Of a stretch of DNA of 15,507 nucleotides, positions 8,515 to 15,507 are shown one piece after another. The first letter of the stretch is position 1. The number at the start of each line of letters is the position of its first letter. The position numbers and the translations under genes were made by a program. Below the pieces are notes generated by a model that searched no databases, was not told where the DNA came from, and saw only the letters and a list, made by a program, of their open reading frames with translations. Source of the stretch: an uncultured Acetatifactor sp. (GTDB lineage: Bacteria; Bacillota; Clostridia; Lachnospirales; Lachnospiraceae); the NCBI GenBank assembly GCA_934394515.1, contig CAKRRU010000058.1, forward strand, positions 1-15,507. Direction: 5' to 3'.

Positions 8515-8534
8515 TTCTCCATCTCATATTTCAA
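8506..8534 (-). promoter_or_regulatory. Candidate promoter of the polysaccharide deacetylase gene
   Basis: TTGAAA (8534-8529) and TATGAG (8511-8506) are 17 bp apart, placed immediately behind the MCP terminator. If used, the mRNA would start near 8500, excluding the ATG at 8514 and favouring the start at 8448 or 8406. Confidence 0.35.
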
Positions 8535-8536
8535 CG

Positions 8537-8582
8537 AAAAAGGAGAACCGAAGTATTTATGATACCTCAACTCTCCTTTTTT
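8537..8582 (-). terminator. Long-stem intrinsic terminator after the MCP gene
   Basis: A 20-bp stem (outer AAAAAGGAGA with TCTCCTTTTT, then ten more pairs including several G-T) closes a 5-nt loop. It ends in Ts on the minus strand, and the plus strand also ends in a T-run, so it could act in both directions. It begins about 40 nt after the MCP stop. Confidence 0.88.
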
Positions 8583-8622
8583 CTGTATTACTTTTTACTT
8601 CTGCCTTCGGTCACAAATTCTC

Positions 8623-10836
8623 TTAAATCTTGAATACGGAAATCTCGTTCTTGAGTCCTTCCATATTCTCATCCAGCACACCGGCGGTACTGCTTAACTT
8701 CTCTACATGCTCCAAAAGCTTGTTGGCTACATCATTTACCGTCTCGGCGCTGCCTGCAGTCTCCTCAATGATGTCAGAGATATTCTTCACCGCTGCCACG
8801 GCTGCGCTGCGCTCGCCGTCAGCTTTTTCTGTGCTTACCACGATATCCTTCAGACCTTCGATCAGCTGACCCATACGTGTCTGCATCTCACGGAATACCG
8901 CAACCACTTCTTCCACAGCCTTGGTCTGAAGTTCTACCATTTCCTGTGCCTGACTTGCGCTGTCCACACTGTTCTGTGTCTGCGCCGTAATGTTTGCAAC
9001 GTTGTTGCTGATCTCTCCGGCTGCCTTTGCAGAGTCATCGGCAAGCTTACGGATTTCCTCTGCAACTACGGCGAAGCCTCTTCCGGCTTCTCCGGCTCTG
9101 GCTGCCTCGATGGAAGCATTCAGAGACAGCAGATTGGTCTGCTCGGTAATCTCTGTGATCGTTTCGACGAAGCTGTTGATGATCTCGGATTCCTTGCGGA
9201 GAGATTCGATACTCTCACTTACCTTTGCAGTCATCTTGGTCGTCTCACCGGCTCTGTCACCCAGTACCTGTACGATCTCCATTCCCTTGTTGATCATGCC
9301 TTCGGTCTCATCCACCAGCTTTTCAACACGTTCTACCACATGGCTGACTTCCTGAATCTCATTGGACAGGATATCTGTCTTCTCCACACACTCCTGTGCA
9401 TGTCTGGACTGTTCTTCCATACCTTCATTGATCTCACCGATCGCACGGGTGATATCCTGTGAATATTCGTGAATCACCTCAGAAGCCTGTCCCACATCCT
9501 GTGCAGACGCTTCCAATTGTCCGGTCGCATTGCTTACCTGATTTACCAGCTTCTTCGTATTCGTGATCATGTTGGTAGCGGATCCTGCCAGATCCCGAAA
9601 CTCATCATGCCCCTTGACAGATACGGTAACGGTCAGATCACCCTTTGCCACCTCTCCGAATTTTTTGGAGATACGCTTCATATTATTCTCAATGCCGGCA
9701 GTAATGAAAATACCTACGATCACTACGATCACACATGCCAGAATGACTAATCCGATGGTCATGTTCCGGATCTCTGTTGCCTGACTGGTCACCACCCTCA
9801 TGGGCACCAGTGCACAGGTAGTAAATCCGACATCTGTGCTGCGGCTGTAGATAAAGAGATATTTTTCTCCCTGGAAAGTCACTTCTGCGGTACCGGATTC
9901 TTCTTCCGAAGCATTCACGATTTCTGTGTAATACTCCTCACCGGAAAATACATTGCCATCTTCGGGAAGGACACTTTCCCTGCCCTCTTCTACGTTTTCA
10001 ACCGCCAGTTCTCTTCCGCCGGGCGTAATAAATCCGACCAGGCTTCCCTCACCGATATCGATCTGCTCCAGGAAATCTGTAATAGCGGAAGGTTTGATAT
10101 CAATAACTACTACGGCATTGTTGGACTGGCTCATCATTTCAAATGCCATAATATAGTCTTTTTCCGTCTCTGTTACCTTCTCATCCAACGCAGCATGACG
10201 GTCGATCCACTGCGGAATACTTCTGCTGCCGGTATTGGGAGATACCTCTTCTTTATACTCATCCAGGAAGCCGTCTACGCCGGAAGAAAGCTTCGTGGAG
10301 AAAATGCCTACACCTTTTTTAGGTATGATATGCATATGACTGATAAACGGATTGGAAGTCTGTACCGACAGCAGGTTGGACTTTGTGGAAGTAAGGAAAT
10401 TCAGCTTATCCACCGGACTGTCTTCATACATTCCCAGAAAATATTTTCTCATGTCATCATCATAAGCATATTTCAGGCCTTCGGTACGGATAAAGTCACA
10501 ACTCATATCCAGATATTCCGTCGCCATACGCATGGTCTGCAAAGTAGAATCCGTGAACTTCTCGCTTAAGCCTTCCGCAGACTTCTGATATGCGGATACA
10601 CCGATAATAATCATAAATACAATCGGAACCAGGAAACATACCACGATTTTATTACGGATGCTCAGCAGTTTGGAACTCTTCGCATTTTTTGCGCCTGTTT
10701 TCTTCTGTTTTGCTTCCTTTACCGGCTTTTTTGCCGGCTCTTTTTTCACCTTTTTCTCTGTTTTCAACTTCTCTGCAGTCTTCTCTTTTTTCCCCGTAAA
10801 AAGAGATTTCTTGGGTTTGTCAATATTCGTACTCAT
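8623..10836 (-). CDS. Methyl-accepting chemotaxis protein with Cache-like sensor
   Basis: This is a transmembrane chemoreceptor that would signal through CheW/CheA. From the chosen ATG it has 737 residues: a Lys-rich cytoplasmic tail (about 7-61), TM1 (about 64-82), an extracellular sensor with double-Cache-like segments (about 85-358, with [17 protein letters not shown] and [10 protein letters not shown]), TM2 (about 360-380), HAMP (about 381-433) and a long coiled-coil signalling domain. The hairpin tip [22 protein letters not shown] is at about 562-583. No C-terminal CheR/CheB pentapeptide is seen. The frame extends 13 codons further to 10875, but only the ATG at 10836 has a ribosome binding site (GGAGG, 6 nt). 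The ligand cannot be told. It is followed by a strong terminator. Confidence 0.95.
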   Translation of the reverse strand: MSTNIDKPKKSLFTGKKEKTAEKLKTEKKVKKEPAKKPVKEAKQKKTGAKNAKSSKLLSIRNKIVVCFLVPIVFMIIIGVSAYQKSAEGLSEKFTDSTLQTMRMATEYLDMSCDFIRTEGLKYAYDDDMRKYFLGMYEDSPVDKLNFLTSTKSNLLSVQTSNPFISHMHIIPKKGVGIFSTKLSSGVDGFLDEYKEEVSPNTGSRSIPQWIDRHAALDEKVTETEKDYIMAFEMMSQSNNAVVVIDIKPSAITDFLEQIDIGEGSLVGFITPGGRELAVENVEEGRESVLPEDGNVFSGEEYYTEIVNASEEESGTAEVTFQGEKYLFIYSRSTDVGFTTCALVPMRVVTSQATEIRNMTIGLVILACVIVVIVGIFITAGIENNMKRISKKFGEVAKGDLTVTVSVKGHDEFRDLAGSATNMITNTKKLVNQVSNATGQLEASAQDVGQASEVIHEYSQDITRAIGEINEGMEEQSRHAQECVEKTDILSNEIQEVSHVVERVEKLVDETEGMINKGMEIVQVLGDRAGETTKMTAKVSESIESLRKESEIINSFVETITEITEQTNLLSLNASIEAARAGEAGRGFAVVAEEIRKLADDSAKAAGEISNNVANITAQTQNSVDSASQAQEMVELQTKAVEEVVAVFREMQTRMGQLIEGLKDIVVSTEKADGERSAAVAAVKNISDIIEETAGSAETVNDVANKLLEHVEKLSSTAGVLDENMEGLKNEISVFKI

Positions 10837-10842
10837 AAATAT

Positions 10843-10847
10843 CCTCC
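10843..10847 (-). promoter_or_regulatory. Ribosome binding site fixing the MCP start
   Basis: GGAGG, 6 nt before the ATG at 10836. It shows the 13 upstream codons of the open frame are not translated. Confidence 0.85.
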
Positions 10848-10873
10848 GGTACTCGTTATAAATATTTCTTAGC

Positions 10874-10919
10874 AAAACAGCATGTGCGGCATCTCTCCTG
10901 CCGGCTGCACCTCTGTTTT
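10874..10919 (-). promoter_or_regulatory. Hairpin in the MCP 5' leader
   Basis: On the minus strand AAAACAG (10919-10913) pairs perfectly with CTGTTTT (10880-10874). Inside, GTGC pairs with GCAC and GGCA with TGCC around the loop GGAGAGA, with small bulges. A short T4 tract ends the 3' arm, so weak attenuation is possible. The hallmark conserved segments of c-di-GMP riboswitches are absent. Confidence 0.4.
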
Positions 10920-10934
10920 TATCATTTATAAAAA

Positions 10935-10943
10935 ATTATAGCA
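10935..10943 (-). promoter_or_regulatory. Candidate extended -10 promoter of the MCP gene
   Basis: TGCTATAAT on the minus strand is a perfect -10 hexamer with the TGn extension, which can work with a poor -35 box. The nearest TTG-type -35 (TTGTTT) is 20 bp away. The leader would be about 90 nt and carry the hairpin at 10874-10919. Confidence 0.4.
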
Positions 10944-10959
10944 TAATATTTGATATAAT

Positions 10960-10982
10960 AAAACAACATTTTCTGTTCTTTT
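10960..10982 (-). terminator. Weak AT-rich terminator-like hairpin after the ASKHA gene
   Basis: AAAAGAACA and TGTTGTTTT on the minus strand pair at 8 of 9 positions around GAAAA and end in T4. The stem is almost all A-T. It is the only terminator candidate between the ASKHA stop and the MCP promoter. Confidence 0.3.
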
Positions 10983-11002
10983 GTATCTTTTTTTGCACAT
11001 TT

Positions 11003-12259
11003 TTAACAAAAATCCATCTTCTCCAGATAGGTTTCCGCGAAATTCTGCTGTTTGGCAAGATTCAGAATTTGAATCTGCAAATTCTCCTTTTTCCGGATAT
11101 CATCAGGCGCATCTGTTTCGAAATTATCTGCCCCCCTATATGACGCAATCAGCCTGCTGCCCACAAGTGCCGCTCCGCCAAGTGCCGTATTGCCGCCGGT
11201 CACGGTACGATCCACGAGTTCTCCGGGAAACAGTCCGATTGCCGCCGCTGCCGCAGGATCCAGATAATAGCCGAATCCTCCGGCCAATATCACCCCGGAA
11301 ATATCCTCTGTACGGATGCCGTATGCTGCCGTCAGGATCTCTATCCCGGCAGCGATTGCCGCCTTTGCCAGCTGCACTGCCCGGACAGCCTCCTGTGTCA
11401 CGCAGACATCTCCGATTCGGACACCGTCTGTAAAATAAGGTTCTTGCAAAAGTCCCTGCCTGTCCATCAGCTTTTCTTCCAGCAGCTTTTGCAGCAGTCT
11501 GATCATATCGGCACCCCAGATACCGCGGTTTACGCCCCCTTCGAAAGCCGGTCCGGCCGCCGTTGCACAGGCATACAGTTTTCTGCAATTGCCCAGCGCC
11601 ATCTCACCGTTGGTTCCCAGGTCGATCAACAGCGTAATCTCTTCCCGTTCCAACATCCCACAGGACAAAATTCCCGCTGTGATGTCTCCGCCTACGAACG
11701 CAGACAGTCCCGGGATGATATGGCAGGGAATCCCTGCAATCTCCGTATCCACAGCACCGGTATGGCTTACGGTAAACGGTGCTCTTCCCAGTTCCGAAGG
11801 ATTCCAGCCCATAAGGAGGTATACCATCGTCGTGTTTGCCGCTATGACCATCTGTAAGGTTTCCCCGGTCTCTATTTTTTTCTGAAACCGCTGCACCCCT
11901 TTTTCAATCAGGGTACGGACTTTCTGCTGCATATCCGCAGCTTTCCCGGGTTCTTCCGCCGCCTTGATCCTCGACAGTACATCTGCCCCGTAAACCGTCT
12001 GTGGGTTCACGCCCGGAAAACTGTCCACTACTTTTCCGTCCGTATCATACAACTGCATGGCAATGGTCGTCGTACCGATATCCACTGTCATCAGACGGAT
12101 TCCCTTTTCATTTTTCAGTTGCAGCTTTGGCAGTTCCAACCTCTGTGTCACGACCTGCATTCCACGGGTCACTCCCGGACATCTGCCACAGCCGGTACAG
12201 ATCAGACATCGGGTTCCTTTTTTCTCTACGCTATACAAACTGATTTTTCTCCCTGTCAT
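11003..12259 (-). CDS. ASKHA-domain (DUF4445) ATPase with short Cys4 N-terminus, corrinoid-activator-like
   Basis: It is related to ATP-dependent reductive activators of corrinoid proteins (RACo/RamA-type). The ASKHA ATPase folds around DIGTTT (phosphate 1), DLGTNGE (phosphate 2) and AGGFG (adenosine). The segments AANTTMVYLLMGWNPSELGRAPF and ATAAGPAFEGGV are typical of DUF4445. Known activators carry a ferredoxin domain with a 2Fe-2S cluster or two 4Fe-4S clusters. Here there are only about 20-30 residues with CLICTGCGRCPG, a CX2CX2CX2C quartet that could bind one Fe-S cluster. No corrinoid methyltransferase gene is nearby, so the target is unknown. The start is uncertain: ATG 12259 has no SD and overlaps DUF4250 by 29 bp; TTG 12238 has GGGAG 10 nt upstream and an 8-bp overlap. 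Either start keeps the cysteines. Confidence 0.85.
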   Translation of the reverse strand: MTGRKISLYSVEKKGTRCLICTGCGRCPGVTRGMQVVTQRLELPKLQLKNEKGIRLMTVDIGTTTIAMQLYDTDGKVVDSFPGVNPQTVYGADVLSRIKAAEEPGKAADMQQKVRTLIEKGVQRFQKKIETGETLQMVIAANTTMVYLLMGWNPSELGRAPFTVSHTGAVDTEIAGIPCHIIPGLSAFVGGDITAGILSCGMLEREEITLLIDLGTNGEMALGNCRKLYACATAAGPAFEGGVNRGIWGADMIRLLQKLLEEKLMDRQGLLQEPYFTDGVRIGDVCVTQEAVRAVQLAKAAIAAGIEILTAAYGIRTEDISGVILAGGFGYYLDPAAAAAIGLFPGELVDRTVTGGNTALGGAALVGSRLIASYRGADNFETDAPDDIRKKENLQIQILNLAKQQNFAETYLEKMDFC

Positions 12260-12404
12260 AATGATAATCAATGCCCGCCAGTTTCTCTGTGATCTCGTGT
12301 TCGCTGACATCCAGATCATCACACAATTGCTCCAGACTTCCGTAGAAATCACGTAATTTCAGATTTATAAAACTTAATAACATTACAGGATCCTGTGGTA
12401 TCAT
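12231..12404 (-). CDS. DUF4250 domain protein
   Basis: This 57-residue protein of a small family common in Clostridia has the recognisable core IPQDPVMLLSFINLKLRDFY near the start and IDYHYD(R)EKNQFV at the end. The middle (about 24-44) could be a helix-turn-helix, LEQLCDDLDVSEHEITEKL, which hints at nucleic-acid binding but is not proof. The frame runs open to 12488, yet the ATG at 12404 is chosen because AGAGG lies 7 nt upstream and family members begin at this point. Its 3' end overlaps the ASKHA gene, so the two are co-transcribed and probably translationally coupled. Function is unknown. Confidence 0.85.
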   Translation of the reverse strand: MIPQDPVMLLSFINLKLRDFYGSLEQLCDDLDVSEHEITEKLAGIDYHYDREKNQFV

Positions 12405-12440
12405 ATTTTTTCCTCTTTTCATTATACATCGTAAGCTCAC

Positions 12441-12497
12441 GAATCGTGTTTGCGCACTCTGCATCCCGCTTCGCGGGATTATTCGCATAAACGATTC
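12441..12497 (-). promoter_or_regulatory. Structured 5' leader of the DUF4250-ASKHA operon
   Basis: An outer stem of 14 nt per arm (12497-12484 with 12454-12441, 12 of 14 paired) encloses a perfect inner hairpin, ATCCCGC-GAA-GCGGGAT (12479-12463), on the minus strand. A GAA triloop on a GC-rich stem is very stable. No T-run follows, so it is not a terminator. With the promoter proposed at 12519-12547 it would occupy most of a leader of about 108 nt. Confidence 0.55.
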
Positions 12498-12518
12498 TGC
12501 GGACTTCTTCCTCTCGAA

Positions 12519-12547
12519 ATCATAACAAAAAAAAGCGAAAATGACAA
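12519..12547 (-). promoter_or_regulatory. Candidate DUF4250-ASKHA promoter inside the clpB terminator
   Basis: TTGTCA (12547-12542) and TATGAT (12524-12519) are 17 bp apart, each 5 of 6 to consensus. The -35 box is part of the 3' stem arm of the clpB terminator and the spacer holds the terminator T-run. A perfect TATAAT near 12420 was set aside as it would start the mRNA in the SD. Confidence 0.5.
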
Positions 12548-12566
12548 GTCTGCCACTTTCGCTTTT
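12527..12566 (-). terminator. Strong intrinsic terminator of clpB
   Basis: On the minus strand a 16-bp stem (AAAAGCGAAA with TTTCGCTTTT, plus six inner pairs with two G-T) closes the tetraloop GACT. It is followed by eight Ts, four of them in the stem. It lies about 45 nt after the clpB stop. Confidence 0.9.
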
Positions 12567-12610
12567 CCCGTTTACTGTTTTGCTATTTCATTGTTACTTT
12601 ATAATGCGTT

Positions 12611-15211
12611 TTATTGGTTTTTGGATCCTTTTTCGCATTGTGCGGAAAGTTTGTCTCCTTCCACGGTAATGACAATGGTATCGCCCTCTTCTACCTGGTC
12701 TGCGAGGATCATCTTAGCTGCCAGTGTCTCCACATACTTCTGGATATACCGCTTCAGAGGACGTGCACCGTAGACCGGATCATACGCATTGTCCACGATA
12801 TACTGCATAGCTTCCTCCGACAGACGGATGGTAAGCTGTTTATCCTCCAGACGTTTGTTCAGGTCGGCAATGATCAGGTGGATAATGCCACTGATGTTGT
12901 CCTTGGTCAGAGGCTTGAACAAAATCGTTTCGTCCAGACGGTTCAGGAACTCAGGACGGAAATGAGCACGCAAGTCATTCATGACTGCCGCTTCTGCCTC
13001 CGGCTTGATCGTACCGTCTTCGTTGATGCCGTCCAGCAGGTAGCTTGCACCGATGTTGGAAGTCATGATCAGGATGGTATTCTTGAAGTCTACCGTACGT
13101 CCCTGGGAATCGGTGATACGACCGTCATCCAGTACCTGCAGCAATACGTTAAACACATCGGGATGTGCTTTTTCGATTTCATCGAACAGTACCACACTAT
13201 AAGGTTTTCTCCGCACGGCTTCGGTCAGCTGACCGCCCTCTTCGTATCCTACGTATCCGGGAGGCGCTCCGATCAGACGGGAGACAGAATACTTCTCCAT
13301 GTACTCACTCATATCGATACGCACCATGTTGTTCTCATCGTCGAACAATGCTGCCGCCAGACTCTTCGCCAGCTCCGTCTTACCGACACCGGTAGGTCCT
13401 AAAAACAGGAACGAACCGATGGGCTTACTGGGATCCTTGATACCGGCCTTGGAACGGATGATAGCTTCGGTGACCTTGGTCACGCCTTCATCCTGTCCTA
13501 CCACACGTTTGTGCAGTTCTTCATCCAGGTGAAGAGTCTTGTTACGCTCGCTCTCGGTCAGTTTTGCTACGGGAATACCGGTCCACCGGGAGATAATCCG
13601 AGCAATTTCTTCTTCCGATACTTTTTCGTGTACCAGTGACAGATCGGATTCGCCGACCTTGTCCTCTTCCTGTGCCAGCTGTTTCTCCAAAGCAGGTAAT
13701 TCACTGTATTTCAGACGACCGGCTTTTTCATAATCTCCTTCTCTCTCTGCGATCTGGATCTCATTGTTCATGCGGTCTTTCTCTTCACGCAGTTTGGAAA
13801 GCTTATCCACGGATGCTTTTTCATTATCCCACTGTGCTTTTTTCGTATTGAACTGATCCTTCAGATCTGCCAATTCTTTCTGTAAATCTGCCAGACGTTC
13901 TTTACTGATCCGGTCATCCTCTTTTTTCAAAGCGGCTTCCTCGATCTCCAGCTGTGTTACCTTACGGCGCAGTTCATCCAGTTCCGTAGGCATACTGTCC
14001 ATCTCTGTCTTGATCAGGGCGCAGGCTTCATCTACCAGATCGATTGCCTTATCCGGCAGGAATCTGTCTGTAATATAACGGTTGGAAAGTACTGCCGCGC
14101 TTACCAACGCATTATCCATGATTTTCACACCATGGTACACTTCGTAACGATCCTTCAGACCACGTAAGATAGAAATCGTATCTTCCACGGTAGGTTCCTC
14201 TACCATAACCGGCTGGAAACGACGTTCCAGAGCGGCATCTTTTTCAATGTACTGTCTGTACTCATCCAAAGTAGTGGCACCGATACAATGCAGTTCGCCA
14301 CGCGCCAGCATAGGTTTTAACATATTGCCGGCATCCAGTGCGCCATCCGTCTTACCGGCACCGACAATGGTATGCAATTCATCAATGAACAGAATAATCT
14401 GTCCATCACTGTTTTTCACATCGTCCAGTACGGCTTTCAGACGTTCCTCAAATTCACCTCTGTATTTTGCACCTGCTACCAGCGCACCCATATCCAGTGC
14501 AAAAATCTTCTTGTCTTTCAGTCCCTGAGGGACATCACCTTTGACAATACGCTGTGCCAGACCTTCTACCACGGCTGTTTTACCGACACCGGGTTCACCG
14601 ATCAGCACCGGGTTATTCTTCGTCTTACGGGACAGGATACGTACGACATTTCTGATCTCGTTATCACGTCCGATCACGGGATCCAGTTTCTGGTTTCTCG
14701 CTTTCTCCACCAGATCCTGTCCGTATTTTTCCAAAGTATCATAAGTTGCTTCCGGATTATCACTGGTTACTCTCTGATTACCTCTCACCGTAGACAGTGC
14801 CTGCAAAAAACGCTCCCTGGTGATACCGTATTCTTTCCAGATTTCAGCGATTTCTTTGTTAGGATACTTGATCATGGCAAGGAACAGATGCTCTACGGAG
14901 ACATATTCATCTCCCATCTGTTTTGCTTCATCAGATGCACTGACCAGCACCTTGTTCAGATACTGACCGATATAAGGCTGACCGCCCTGCACCTTCACTC
15001 TCTTCTCCAGAGCCTGTTTTGCACGGTTGACAAAATGATCCTTTTGAATCTCCATCTTCTCCACAAGTTTCAAAATCAGGCTGTCATCCAAAGTCAGCAG
15101 ACTGTACAGCAGATGCTCCTGCTCAATCTCCTGATTGCCATACTCCATGGCAAGCTTTTCACAACCATTGACCGCTTCTATGGATTTCTGTGTAAATTTA
15201 TCAATATTCAT
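12611..15211 (-). CDS. clpB: ATP-dependent chaperone ClpB
   Basis: It is the hexameric AAA+ disaggregase that works with DnaK to rescue aggregated proteins. It has 866 residues from the chosen ATG, the usual size. In order: the Clp N-domain (about 1-145, two repeats); NBD1 with Walker A GEPGVGKT at 205-212 and Walker B LFIDE at 275-279; a coiled-coil middle domain (about 400-520) that distinguishes ClpB from ClpA and ClpX; NBD2 with Walker A GPTGVGKT at 606-613 and Walker [13 protein letters not shown]; and the C-terminal small domain. No ClpP-binding loop is needed or noted. The frame begins at a GTG at 15229, but AGGAGG (15221-15226) lies within that extension, 9 nt before the ATG at 15211, so the ATG is the start. 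It appears monocistronic, with a strong terminator. Confidence 0.97.
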   Translation of the reverse strand: MNIDKFTQKSIEAVNGCEKLAMEYGNQEIEQEHLLYSLLTLDDSLILKLVEKMEIQKDHFVNRAKQALEKRVKVQGGQPYIGQYLNKVLVSASDEAKQMGDEYVSVEHLFLAMIKYPNKEIAEIWKEYGITRERFLQALSTVRGNQRVTSDNPEATYDTLEKYGQDLVEKARNQKLDPVIGRDNEIRNVVRILSRKTKNNPVLIGEPGVGKTAVVEGLAQRIVKGDVPQGLKDKKIFALDMGALVAGAKYRGEFEERLKAVLDDVKNSDGQIILFIDELHTIVGAGKTDGALDAGNMLKPMLARGELHCIGATTLDEYRQYIEKDAALERRFQPVMVEEPTVEDTISILRGLKDRYEVYHGVKIMDNALVSAAVLSNRYITDRFLPDKAIDLVDEACALIKTEMDSMPTELDELRRKVTQLEIEEAALKKEDDRISKERLADLQKELADLKDQFNTKKAQWDNEKASVDKLSKLREEKDRMNNEIQIAEREGDYEKAGRLKYSELPALEKQLAQEEDKVGESDLSLVHEKVSEEEIARIISRWTGIPVAKLTESERNKTLHLDEELHKRVVGQDEGVTKVTEAIIRSKAGIKDPSKPIGSFLFLGPTGVGKTELAKSLAAALFDDENNMVRIDMSEYMEKYSVSRLIGAPPGYVGYEEGGQLTEAVRRKPYSVVLFDEIEKAHPDVFNVLLQVLDDGRITDSQGRTVDFKNTILIMTSNIGASYLLDGINEDGTIKPEAEAAVMNDLRAHFRPEFLNRLDETILFKPLTKDNISGIIHLIIADLNKRLEDKQLTIRLSEEAMQYIVDNAYDPVYGARPLKRYIQKYVETLAAKMILADQVEEGDTIVITVEGDKLSAQCEKGSKNQ

Positions 15212-15220
15212 AATCGTTCG

Positions 15221-15226
15221 CCTCCT
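15221..15226 (-). promoter_or_regulatory. Ribosome binding site fixing the clpB start
   Basis: AGGAGG lies 9 nt before the ATG at 15211. It sits inside the six-codon GTG-initiated extension, which rules that extension out. Confidence 0.85.
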
Positions 15227-15310
15227 CACATAAGGTTATACAATTTGCAACTGTTCAGAACCATTAAACATTGCCTGCATTCATAAAAGCTTTGACAATA
15301 TTTATTTGGC

Positions 15311-15350
15311 ATAGAACAGACTCACAGGCTTCCTGTCTCATCTGTTCTAT
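15311..15350 (-). promoter_or_regulatory. Hairpin at the 5' end of the clpB leader
   Basis: ATAGAACAGA (15350-15341 on the minus strand) pairs perfectly over 10 bp with TCTGTTCTAT (15320-15311). An inner ACAGG-AAG-CCTGT hairpin (15336-15324) sits on top, joined by a small internal loop (TGAG/GAG). With the proposed promoter the mRNA would start about at its 5' arm. It could be an operator, a 5' stabiliser or a thermosensitive fold. Confidence 0.5.
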
Positions 15351-15354
15351 TGTT

Positions 15355-15382
15355 ACTATAACACTTATTCTAAGAAAATCAA
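15355..15382 (-). promoter_or_regulatory. Candidate clpB promoter
   Basis: TTGATT (15382-15377) and TATAGT (15360-15355) are 16 bp apart on the minus strand, 4 and 5 of 6 to the housekeeping consensus. The position places the leader hairpin at the transcript start. Confidence 0.45.
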
Positions 15383-15507
15383 TTAAGAAATTATAAACTT
15401 TATATAGAATCTTTGGAAAATTATTTTTTTCTTCTGCATGGGTCTATACAGGAAAAAATGGCGCTCAGATACTTTTTCTGTCATAAAATCAAACAAAATG
15501 TTTCCCT

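Larger units (their letters stand above)
15212..15507. other. clpB upstream region to the window edge
   Basis: About 296 bp without a gene. It holds the clpB SD, a leader of about 140 nt with a hairpin, a candidate promoter and an AT-rich stretch. I see no CIRCE (HrcA) repeat and only a single TGTCAAA half site, not the tandem CtsR operator. A weak dyad near 15450-15475 (ACAG-A5 with T5-C-CTGT) could end a gene lying beyond the window. Confidence 0.5.

Noticed and set aside
10837..10934. c-di-GMP riboswitch in the MCP leader
   Set aside because: The conserved GEMM-I core segments and tetraloop-receptor pattern are not present; only a simple bulged hairpin is seen.
12405..12424. TATAAT near 12420 as the DUF4250 promoter
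   Set aside because: The transcript would start in the SD, and there is no -35 box at suitable spacing.
14372..15286. 304-codon plus-strand open frame opposite clpB
   Set aside because: Antisense shadow of a conserved gene; Cys, His, Gln and Phe-rich composition with no recognisable domain.
15212..15507. CIRCE or CtsR operator before clpB
   Set aside because: No TTAGCACTC inverted repeat, and only one TGTCAAA half site rather than a tandem pair.

Overview
The window looks like chromosomal core DNA of a low-to-moderate GC Firmicute of class Clostridia, most likely a Lachnospiraceae-type gut anaerobe. Reasons: strong AGGAGG-type ribosome binding sites, two small families typical of Clostridia (DUF4364 and DUF4250), a Rho with a long charged N-terminal insert, a short-form malic enzyme, a membrane chemotaxis receptor, and many intrinsic terminators. 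I see no prophage, insertion sequence, CRISPR array, tRNA or rRNA. Nothing suggests recent transfer.

Layout. (1) 1-1589, minus strand: rho, followed 12 nt after its stop by a compact inverted-repeat RNA element at the window edge, possibly the leader of an off-window rpmE (L31). (2) 1590-1977: a 388-bp divergent promoter region. (3) 1978-4731, plus strand: malic enzyme, then a YhcC/YtqA-type radical SAM protein 5 bp later, then a DUF4364 winged-helix protein. The plus-strand terminator for this block lies inside the 3' end of convergent rarA. (4) 4760-10836, minus strand: MCP -> polysaccharide deacetylase -> receiver-GGDEF diguanylate cyclase -> rarA. Strong terminators follow the MCP and the cyclase, and promoters can be proposed for each gene. 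(5) 11003-12404, minus strand: DUF4250 and an ASKHA/DUF4445 (corrinoid-protein activator-like) ATPase with a short Cys4 N-terminus, overlapping and probably translationally coupled. (6) 12611-15211, minus strand: clpB with a strong terminator and a hairpin at its mRNA 5' end.

Functionally this is a mix of housekeeping (Rho, RarA, ClpB, malate metabolism, probable tRNA modification) and an environmental-sensing and cell-envelope stretch (MCP, deacetylase, c-di-GMP synthesis). I found no clearly new multi-gene system. The items most worth a second look are non-coding: the RNA fold after rho, the structured leaders of DUF4250-ASKHA and clpB, and promoters whose -35 boxes lie in, or directly behind, the terminator of the gene before. 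At protein level, the DUF4250/Cys4-ASKHA pair, the degenerate second receiver on the GGDEF protein and the Lys-rich tail of the MCP stand out.
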